A stretch of DNA of 64,000 nt, from positions 1 through 64,000 of the forward strand of contig NZ_JAGINO010000029.1 in NCBI RefSeq assembly GCF_017876115.1, read 5' to 3'. Each line of letters starts with the position of its first letter. The first letter of the stretch is position 1. The position numbers and the translations under genes are program-made. This document shows positions 58,158-64,000 of the stretch, one piece after another. Under the pieces are notes generated by a model. The model made no database searches and was not told where the DNA came from. It saw only the letters and a program-made list of their open reading frames with translations. The stretch comes from Azospirillum picis. Lineage in GTDB: Bacteria; Pseudomonadota; Alphaproteobacteria; Azospirillales; Azospirillaceae.

Positions 58158-58844
58158 TTACTGAACACCTGTGCGGGCGGGGCGCCCGGTGTCAGCCTGT
58201 GCGAGGAGTTGGGCGAAGCATCGGTGGTCGGCATCAGGGACATTTTGGCTGCTCTTCATGTCGTAGGAGAGGGCGCGGAAGTCCTGGGAGGAGGTCATGT
58301 CCATGAAGAAATAGACCTTGAGCGTGCAATCGCCCTTGGCATACCGCCAGATCTTGGCAGGCGGCGCCTCTTCCCGTGCAACGGGGGACCCCAGGAGGTT
58401 GAGAGTCTGGACTTCGTCCAGCCCGACAAGGCTGTCGGGGTCGGCGTTGGTGGTTGCGGGAGGGGTGGAGGGCGCCCCGACCGCCGCCGGTATGGGGGCG
58501 GGGGTGAGAGCGGGGGCAGGAGCGGGAGCACTCACCGGGTCGGGAGCGATGCTTGCCAGGTCGCCGGCGGTCACCGGCGGTCCCGGCTGCGGCAGCGGCA
58601 GGCTGGGTTCCAGCGTCGCCAGTTCCGGCATCTTGCGGACCGGCTTGGCCTTCGGAACCGGCGGAGCTGCCGGCAGGCGTGGAAGGTTCGCCGACGCATC
58701 CGGCCCGCCCATTTCCGGACCCACCGTGCCGCCCGGGCAACCGGCCAGCAGCAGGACCGCGACCAGAAGGCCCGCATGTCGGCCCCGGCCGGCGGCGTAG
58801 GCGCCAATCTGCGCCACATCGCGGAGGACTGCCGGCACGGTCAT
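58158..58844 (-). CDS. Lipoprotein upstream of a two-component pair
   Basis: A 228-aa protein with a lipoprotein signal (HAGLLVAVLLLAGCPGG, lipidated Cys near residue 36). A Pro/Ala-rich region of about 100 residues follows. A C-terminal domain reads LVGLDEVQTLNLLGSPVARE then AKIWRYAKGDCTLKVYFFMD. The DEV..LLGxP...W.Y...C.L pattern resembles SmpA/OmlA-type small beta domains. The ATG at 58844 has AAAGG about 9 bases upstream. The regulator gene follows 28 bases later, so this looks like the first gene of a three-gene operon. Confidence 0.75.
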   Translation of the reverse strand: MTVPAVLRDVAQIGAYAAGRGRHAGLLVAVLLLAGCPGGTVGPEMGGPDASANLPRLPAAPPVPKAKPVRKMPELATLEPSLPLPQPGPPVTAGDLASIAPDPVSAPAPAPALTPAPIPAAVGAPSTPPATTNADPDSLVGLDEVQTLNLLGSPVAREEAPPAKIWRYAKGDCTLKVYFFMDMTSSQDFRALSYDMKSSQNVPDADHRCFAQLLAQADTGRPARTGVQ

Positions 58845-59022
58845 AGGGGCGAGCCTTTCAAATCCAGGAGAGTCGGATATAACGACGTTAACACAGTTGG
58901 AACCAATTCCATCTAATCGCAAAGTCAACTTCGCGTCGAGGTTGGAGTTGGCCGCGTCTGATGTCTCTAAATTCAATCCAGTCTGGTTAATGGCGCGTTA
59001 AAGCCACAGCCGTTACCCCCAT

Positions 59023-59051
59023 TTTGCGAAAACATACCAATATTTCGCAAA
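59023..59051. promoter_or_regulatory. Operator-like inverted repeat
   Basis: TTTGCGAAA (59023-59031) and TTTCGCAAA (59043-59051) are perfect 9-bp inverted arms whose centres are 20 bases apart, about two DNA turns. They lie about 180 bases upstream of the lipoprotein-regulator-kinase operon. Confidence 0.55.
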
Positions 59052-59228
59052 GTTTCGTTTGAAATCCATTGGATTTTTGACAAAGCCATCTGTCTTCCTA
59101 TCCGAAGTGGTACCTAAATCGGTGGGAAGCTCCCTGTCGCCACTTCCGCCGGAAGGTCGAGCGGCACCCAGTTCGCTGAACTGAGCAGATGGGCAGATGG
59201 ACGGGGAGGAGGAAGAGGGGAGGGCCAA

Positions 59229-59273
59229 AAAACAATCGGCGGCGGAGCCACCCGGGTATGGCTCCGCCGCCGC
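59229..59273 (-). terminator. Rho-independent terminator of the suf operon
   Basis: On the minus strand a 14-bp stem CGGCGGCGGAGCCA with its complement and an 8-base loop is followed by TTGTTTTTT. It is about 390 bases after the sufA stop, the nearest upstream minus-strand gene. Confidence 0.75.
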
Positions 59274-59659
59274 TCAGCCGGACGGGCAACAGGTCATATG
59301 TGGGCGCGCGCTGCGGCGGCCCATGGCGTTGCCTCTGGAACTCCAGCCGTGGTTCCGGCCGGCCGTCAGGCCGGTCGGCGTCGTGGGAACAATGCGTTTT
59401 CGGCACCATCCATCACGAACGCAATGATGCACCCGGCCCGAACCCCCGGTCAAGGTGGTATTACCAGAGAATAGGAGGGAGGCGCCGCCCCTTGCGAACG
59501 TATCGCGCGGGCGCGGAGGCAGCCGCGGCCGCGAGCGGAAGGGGAACGGGACACCTCCACCGGCAGCGCCCGACCGCCATCCCGCCATCGGGCCTGGCTG
59601 CGGCGGACATGGCGGTGCGGGAATGGTCCGGCCGGCAGGGCAGGGCGCCGGCAGTCTCC

Positions 59660-60004
59660 TCAGACGTGGAAGCTCTCGCCGCAGCCGCAGCGGCCCTTCT
59701 CGTTCGGGTTCTTGAAGACGAAGCCGGTCTGGAACTTATCGTCGACATAGTCCATCTCGCTGCCGATCAGGAACATGACGGCTGCCGGATCGATCAGGAC
59801 GGTGACGCCCTTGTCCTCCACCACCTCGTCGAACTTCAGCTTTTCCTTGGCATACTGCACATCATAGCTGAGGCCGGAGCAGCCGCGCGCCTTCACGCCG
59901 ATGCGCAGGCCGACGATCTCGTCGGTCGCCTTGGCCATCAGCGCCTTGACGCGCTCGGCGGCGGCGTCGGTGATGGTGATCGCCTTGGGAAGCGGGCGGG
60001 CCAT
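59660..60004 (-). CDS. sufA: HesB/IscA-family Fe-S carrier SufA
   Basis: A 114-aa A-type carrier. The three cluster Cys are in ARGCSGLSYD and GRCGCGESFHV. The middle segment VTVLIDPAAVMFLIGSEMDY is typical. It takes Fe-S clusters from the SUF scaffold to client proteins and is the last gene of the suf operon. The ErpA subgroup is an alternative name. Confidence 0.92.
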   Translation of the reverse strand: MARPLPKAITITDAAAERVKALMAKATDEIVGLRIGVKARGCSGLSYDVQYAKEKLKFDEVVEDKGVTVLIDPAAVMFLIGSEMDYVDDKFQTGFVFKNPNEKGRCGCGESFHV

Positions 60005-60025
60005 GGTCGTGCACTCCTTGGACGC

Positions 60026-60460
60026 TCAGAACATATCCAGTTGCAGTCGGGCTTCTTCGGACATCATCCCCTGGTGCCAGGGCGGCTCCCAGACCAGTTC
60101 GATCTTCACCTCGTTGACATCCTCGACGCCCTTCACCGCCTGGCGCACCTGCTCGGGCAGTTCGCCGGCCACCGGACACATGGGGCTGGTCAGCGTCATG
60201 TCGATCTCGACATTTCGCTCACCATCCATGTCCACACGGTAGACCAGGCCGAGCTCCCAGATATCGACGGGGATCTCGGGGTCGTAGCAGGTCTTGATGG
60301 CTGCCACGACGCGGTCCATGAGCTCTTCCCGCGGGTCGTAGCCTTCGGGCGGCTTGGGCATCGGCGCGAAATCCGTCTTGTCGGCGTCCGCCGCCATCTG
60401 CGCCTCCGCCTCGGCGGGCGTCGGTGCGACCGGGCGCTGCATCATCGCTTCGTTCGGCAT
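60026..60460 (-). CDS. sufT: SUF-associated MIP18/DUF59 protein SufT
   Basis: A 144-aa protein. A variable N-terminal extension of about 45 residues precedes the DUF59 core: VAAIKTCYDPEIPVDIWELG then LVYRVDMDGERNV and MTLTSPMCPVAGELPEQV, ending in VWEPPWHQGMMSEEARLQL. SufT helps Fe-S protein maturation and is often in suf operons. It lies between sufU and sufA. Confidence 0.92.
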   Translation of the reverse strand: MPNEAMMQRPVAPTPAEAEAQMAADADKTDFAPMPKPPEGYDPREELMDRVVAAIKTCYDPEIPVDIWELGLVYRVDMDGERNVEIDMTLTSPMCPVAGELPEQVRQAVKGVEDVNEVKIELVWEPPWHQGMMSEEARLQLDMF

Positions 60461-60476
60461 GATCGACCCCCTTCCG

Positions 60477-60944
60477 TCAATACTGGTCGCTGGAGGCCGC
60501 AGCCTCGCCGTGCAGGGCGGCGTTCATGGCGTGCCAGGCCAGCGTCGCGCACTTCACCCGCACCGGGAACTGGCGCACGCCCGACATCACCATCAGCTTT
60601 TCCATCGTCTCGTCGTCGACACCCTCGGGAATGTCCGGTTCGTCCTGGGTGCAGAGTTCGTGGAAGGCGTGGAACAGCCGCTCCGCCTCCGCGGCGGTCT
60701 TGCCGCGCACCAGTTCCGTCATCATGGAGGCGCTGGCGGTGGAGATGGCGCAGCCGCGGCCCTGGAAGGCGACGTCCTCCACCAGCCCATCCTTCACGGT
60801 CAGGTAGACCATGAAGCGGTCGCCGCACATCGGGTTCTCGCCCTTTGCCTCGCGGTTGGACTCGTCGGGATGGCGGAAGTTCCGGGGATGCTTGCCGTGG
60901 TCCAGGATCACTTCCTGATACAGCTCGCGCAGATCGTCCATCAT
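60477..60944 (-). CDS. sufU: SUF scaffold/sulfur-transfer protein SufU
   Basis: A 155-aa IscU-like protein. The zinc-site Cys are in NPMCGDRF, GRGCAISTASASM and RVKCATLAW. The insert between the second and third Cys (about 60 residues) marks it as SufU rather than IscU. The ATG at 60944 overlaps the sufS stop as ATGA, so translation is coupled. SufU accepts sulfur from SufS. Confidence 0.93.
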   Translation of the reverse strand: MMDDLRELYQEVILDHGKHPRNFRHPDESNREAKGENPMCGDRFMVYLTVKDGLVEDVAFQGRGCAISTASASMMTELVRGKTAAEAERLFHAFHELCTQDEPDIPEGVDDETMEKLMVMSGVRQFPVRVKCATLAWHAMNAALHGEAAASSDQY

Positions 60945-62203
60945 GCTCCGAAGAACTCCTTGACCGCCAGGAGGGACTCGACCAAGGCGTCGGCCTCCTC
61001 CCGGGTGTTGTACAGGCCGAAGGAGGCGCGGACGGTCGGTCCGACCCCGAACCGCTCGGCCAGCGGCTCGGCGCAATGGCGGCCCACGCGGACTGCGACC
61101 CCGTACTGGTCGACGATGGTGCCGACGTCGTGCGGGTGGATGCCTTCCAGCGCGAAGGAGAGGATCGGCCCCTTGCCGGGCGCGGTGCCGACGATGCGCA
61201 GGCCATCGACCTGCGATAGCTGCTGCGTCGCGTACTGCAGGAGGTCATGCTCGTGGGCGGCGATCGCCTCGCGGCCCAGCGCCTCGACATAGTCGATGGC
61301 CGCCCCCAGCCCGATGACCTCGGTGATCGGCGGCGTGCCGGCCTCGAAGCGCGAGGGCGGCGCCTTGAAGGTGGTGCCCTCGAAGCTGACGCTCTCGATC
61401 ATGTCGCCGCCGCCCTGGTAGGGAGGCATCCGCTTCAGCAGCTCGTACTTGCCGTAGAGCACGCCCAGCCCAGTCGGGCCGTAGAGCTTGTGGGCGGTGA
61501 AGACGTAGAAGTCGGCATCGATCTCCTGCACGTCGACCCGGCCGTGGACGACGGCCTGGCTGCCGTCGAACAGCACCGGCACGCCGCGCTCGTGCGCCAG
61601 CGCCGCGATGGCCTTGGCCGGGGTGACGGTGCCGAGCACGTTGGAGCAATGGGTGATCGCCACCAGCTTCGTGCGGTCGGACAGCAGGTCCTTGTAGGCG
61701 TCCATGTCGAGGACGCCGTCCTCGTCGCAGGGCACGACCTTGATGACGATCTTCTTCTCGGCCTGGAGAAGCTGCCACGGCACGATGTTGGCGTGGTGCT
61801 CCATGATCGAGAGGATGACCTCGTCGCCCTCGTTCAGGAAGGTCCGGCCGTAGCTGGCCGCCACGAGGTTGATCGCCTCGGTCGAACTGCGGGTGAAGAC
61901 GATGCAGCGGTCGCTGGGGGCGTTGAGGAAGCGCGCGACCTTGGTCCGCACCGCCTCGAACTGGTCGGTCGCCGTCTGCGACAGGAAATGCACGCCGCGG
62001 TGGATGTTGGAATAATCCTCCTCCATGAAGCGCGTCATCGCCTGGATGACCTGGCGCGGCTTCTGGGCGGAGGCGCCGCTGTCCAGATAGACCAGCGGCT
62101 TGCCGGGCTTTCCCTTCCTGGCATGGACGCTGCGGGACAGCACGGGAAAATCCTCCCGCACCCGCTGCACGTCGTAGGCTTGGTTCAGGATGGCATCGGA
62201 CAT
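60941..62203 (-). CDS. sufS: Cysteine desulfurase SufS
   Basis: A 420-aa PLP enzyme. The PLP Lys is in YVFTAHKLYGPTGLG, the catalytic Cys is in VGRHCAEPLAERFG, and SGASAQKPRQVIQAM and NIHRGVHFLSQTAT are near the N-terminus. It releases sulfur from cysteine for SufU. It starts one base after the sufD stop (TAAcATG). Confidence 0.95.
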   Translation of the reverse strand: MSDAILNQAYDVQRVREDFPVLSRSVHARKGKPGKPLVYLDSGASAQKPRQVIQAMTRFMEEDYSNIHRGVHFLSQTATDQFEAVRTKVARFLNAPSDRCIVFTRSSTEAINLVAASYGRTFLNEGDEVILSIMEHHANIVPWQLLQAEKKIVIKVVPCDEDGVLDMDAYKDLLSDRTKLVAITHCSNVLGTVTPAKAIAALAHERGVPVLFDGSQAVVHGRVDVQEIDADFYVFTAHKLYGPTGLGVLYGKYELLKRMPPYQGGGDMIESVSFEGTTFKAPPSRFEAGTPPITEVIGLGAAIDYVEALGREAIAAHEHDLLQYATQQLSQVDGLRIVGTAPGKGPILSFALEGIHPHDVGTIVDQYGVAVRVGRHCAEPLAERFGVGPTVRASFGLYNTREEADALVESLLAVKEFFGA

Positions 62204-62204
62204 G

Positions 62205-63569
62205 TTACTTCTGCTCCTCCAGCCAGCCGGAGACGATCCGCTGGAAGGCGTCGCGGATCGACTCCTCGGCGATTTCCTCCAGGGATTCCGCCAGGAAGGC
62301 GCCGATCAGCAGGCCCTGGGCGGTGTCGCGGTCGATGCCGCGGGCGCGCAGGTAGAACAGCGCGTCGTCGTCCAGCTCGCCGGCGGTGCAGCCGTGACTG
62401 CACTTGACGTCGTCGGCATGGATCTCCAGCTCCGGCTTGCTGTCGATCTCCGCGGTGTCGGACAGCAGCAGGGCGCGGTTCAACTGGTAGCCGTCGGTCT
62501 TCTGCGCGCCGGGGCAGACGGTGATCTTGCCCTGGAAGACCGCGCGGGCGCTGTCGCCGATGACGCCCTTGTAGACCTCGCGGCTGGTGCCGTTCGGCTG
62601 GGCGTGGACGATCACCGTCGTGGTGTCGACATGCTGGTTCCCGCGCACCAGATAGCCGCCGCTGACGTGGGTCCGCGCCTCCGTCCCGTCGAGGCGGCTC
62701 ACCACCTCGTTGCGCGACAGCCTGCCGCCGGTGGTCAGGATGTAGTTGTCGTAGCAGCCGCCGGTCGCCACCGTCGCCGCGATGTGCGCCAGATGAACCG
62801 CCGCGGCACCCTCGCGCTGCGCCTTGTAATGGTGCAGCGTGGCGCCCTCGCCGACGAAGACCTCGGTGACGTGGTTGGCCAGCGTCGTGCCGGCGCCCTG
62901 GCCGACATGGTGCTCCACCACCACCGCCCTGGCGCCGGCCTCGACGATCAGCAGGCTGCGCGGGTGGCGGGCGGTCGCCGCCCCCTCGGTCCCGACCGAG
63001 ACGAAGACGAGCTCGACCGGCTGGTCGACCTGCACGCCGGCCGGCACCCGCAGCAGCGGGCCGTCGGCCAGATAGGCACTGTTGAGCGCCACCAGGGGCC
63101 GGTCGTCCGCCGCGGCGAGGCGGCCGAGATGGGCCGCCAGCAGCTCGCCATGGCTGGCGAAGGCGTCGGCGAGCCCCAGCAGTTCCACCCCCGCCGGCAA
63201 CCCGGCGGTGGCGGACAGGTCGGCGCGGAAACGGCCGTCGACGAACACCAGCCGCGGGCCGCTTTCACCCGCGGCGCGCACGGTCGGCAGCAGGTCGATG
63301 GCGGCGGCGGAGGCTCCGGCCGGCTCGAATCCGACCTTGCCGAGGTCGCGCAGGTTGGTGTAGCGCCAGCTCTCGTTGCGGATCGTCGGCAGCCCGACGG
63401 CGGCGAAGCGCTCGCGGCCGGCGCTGCGCAGGTCGTCGAGCCAGGGCAGCCCGGCGCCCGGCAGCCCGCCAGGCAAGGCGTCCAGCGGCGCCAGGAAACC
63501 CGGCGCGGTCGCCGGATCGGCGCCCCGCGTCGAGTAGGTCATCGGTTGCAGGGGGGAGGGATTGCTCAT
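62205..63569 (-). CDS. sufD: Fe-S assembly protein SufD
   Basis: A 454-aa SufD subunit of the SufBCD scaffold. It is a beta-helix core with the conserved C-terminus ADDVKCSHGCTAGELDDDAL, FYLRARGIDRDTAQGLLIGA and WRYTNLRDL near residue 70. The ATG at 63569 overlaps the sufC stop (TGATG); a GTG one codon earlier is the alternative. Confidence 0.94.
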   Translation of the reverse strand: MSNPSPLQPMTYSTRGADPATAPGFLAPLDALPGGLPGAGLPWLDDLRSAGRERFAAVGLPTIRNESWRYTNLRDLGKVGFEPAGASAAAIDLLPTVRAAGESGPRLVFVDGRFRADLSATAGLPAGVELLGLADAFASHGELLAAHLGRLAAADDRPLVALNSAYLADGPLLRVPAGVQVDQPVELVFVSVGTEGAATARHPRSLLIVEAGARAVVVEHHVGQGAGTTLANHVTEVFVGEGATLHHYKAQREGAAAVHLAHIAATVATGGCYDNYILTTGGRLSRNEVVSRLDGTEARTHVSGGYLVRGNQHVDTTTVIVHAQPNGTSREVYKGVIGDSARAVFQGKITVCPGAQKTDGYQLNRALLLSDTAEIDSKPELEIHADDVKCSHGCTAGELDDDALFYLRARGIDRDTAQGLLIGAFLAESLEEIAEESIRDAFQRIVSGWLEEQK

Positions 63570-64000
63570 CACGCGGCCTCGTTCACGCCGAAATCGCGGT
63601 AGCCGTTCTTCTCCAGTTCCAGCGCCAGCTCCTTGCCGCCCGATTTCACGATGCGGCCGGCCGCCAGCACGTGGACATGGTCGGGGACGATGTAGTCGAG
63701 CAGGCGCTGGTAGTGGGTGATGACCAGCATCGAACGCTCCGGCGAGCGCAGCGCGTTGACGCCTTCGGCCACGATCTTGAGCGCGTCGATGTCGAGACCG
63801 GAGTCCGTCTCGTCGAGGACGGCGAAGCGCGGCTCCAGCACCGCCATCTGCAGCGTCTCGTTGCGCTTCTTCTCGCCGCCGGAAAAGCCGACGTTGACCG
63901 CGCGCTTCAGCATCTCGTCGCTCATGCCGAGCGCCTTGGTCTTCTCGCGGATCAGCTTCAGGAACTGCATCGCGTCGAGTTCCTTCTCGCCGCGATGCTT
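63569..64000 (-). CDS. sufC: Fe-S assembly ATPase SufC (5' end off window)
   Basis: The C-terminal 143 codons of SufC are present; the gene continues past the right edge, so the Walker A is not visible. The ABC signature is VGFSGGEKKRNETLQMA, the Walker B is FAVLDETDSGLDIDALKIV, and the H-loop is MLVITHYQRLLDYI. SufB presumably lies just outside the window. Confidence 0.93.
   Translation of the reverse strand, partial: KHRGEKELDAMQFLKLIREKTKALGMSDEMLKRAVNVGFSGGEKKRNETLQMAVLEPRFAVLDETDSGLDIDALKIVAEGVNALRSPERSMLVITHYQRLLDYIVPDHVHVLAAGRIVKSGGKELALELEKNGYRDFGVNEAA

Larger units (their letters stand above)
58977..59659. other. Long intergenic region between lipoprotein operon and sufA
   Basis: About 680 bases lack a supported gene. 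The part at 58860-59120 is AT-rich and contains an inverted repeat, probably the regulatory region of the lipoprotein operon. A terminator of the minus-strand suf operon lies at 59229-59273. Frames between 59300 and 59650 are GC-driven shadows. Confidence 0.5.

Overview
The window is a high-GC chromosomal segment from an alphaproteobacterium, most likely Azospirillum or a close relative in Rhodospirillales. This is inferred from the gene families and codon use, not from any search. Genes are dense and mostly intact, with strong GC bias at third codon positions. Shine-Dalgarno (SD) motifs of the GGAGG type are frequent.

Layout. 1-656 (minus) is the 5' part of a gene whose C-terminal half is a perfect 9-residue repeat, cut by the window edge. 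928-6085 holds two divergent hybrid sensor kinases. 6208-10003 holds an SMP-30 lactonase, a HAD phosphatase, a decayed VOC gene and an L,D-transpeptidase. 10346-16081 is a complete urea ABC transporter, urtABCDE, with a long palindrome between urtA and urtB. 16230-24628 is mixed housekeeping and stress genes: acid phosphatase, GST with a divergent LysR gene, SDR, FGE-domain protein, DUF892 protein, lipoprotein and thioesterase. It also contains a relic of a periplasmic binding protein gene. 24715-28426 holds rplM-rpsI with a clear promoter, argC, a gamma-carbonic anhydrase and an OmpA-like protein. 28589-30950 is a PNPOx-like gene divergent from a MocR regulator. 31148-36932 is treS-maltokinase plus glgB, which links trehalose/maltose-1-phosphate to glycogen.

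37598-42760 is an accessory zone that starts at tRNA-Ser(GCT). It holds an inactivated tyrosine integrase, frameshifted phage-like small genes, an HNH nuclease pseudogene with an in-frame stop and lower-GC patches. It also holds two signalling-domain proteins that lack their key residue: a BLUF domain without its photoactive Tyr, and a receiver domain without its phospho-Asp. Small genes of unknown function continue to about 45800, among them a Kbp-like BON-LysM protein and a GNAT acetyltransferase.

46185-55628 carries a LysR gene, a tartrate/D-malate dehydrogenase with its divergent LysR gene, and the NAD-dependent formate dehydrogenase operon fdsGBA-fdhD-fdsD. 55720-58844 (minus) is an apparent operon of a lipoprotein, an OmpR-type regulator and a sensor kinase. 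59660-64000 (minus) is the SUF iron-sulfur cluster operon sufC-sufD-sufS-sufU-sufT-sufA, with sufC cut by the window edge. SUF would supply the many Fe-S centres of the formate dehydrogenase.

No CRISPR array, rRNA gene or intact transposase was seen. The most unusual material is the repeat protein at the left edge and the tRNA-Ser accessory zone with its residue-depleted sensor domains.
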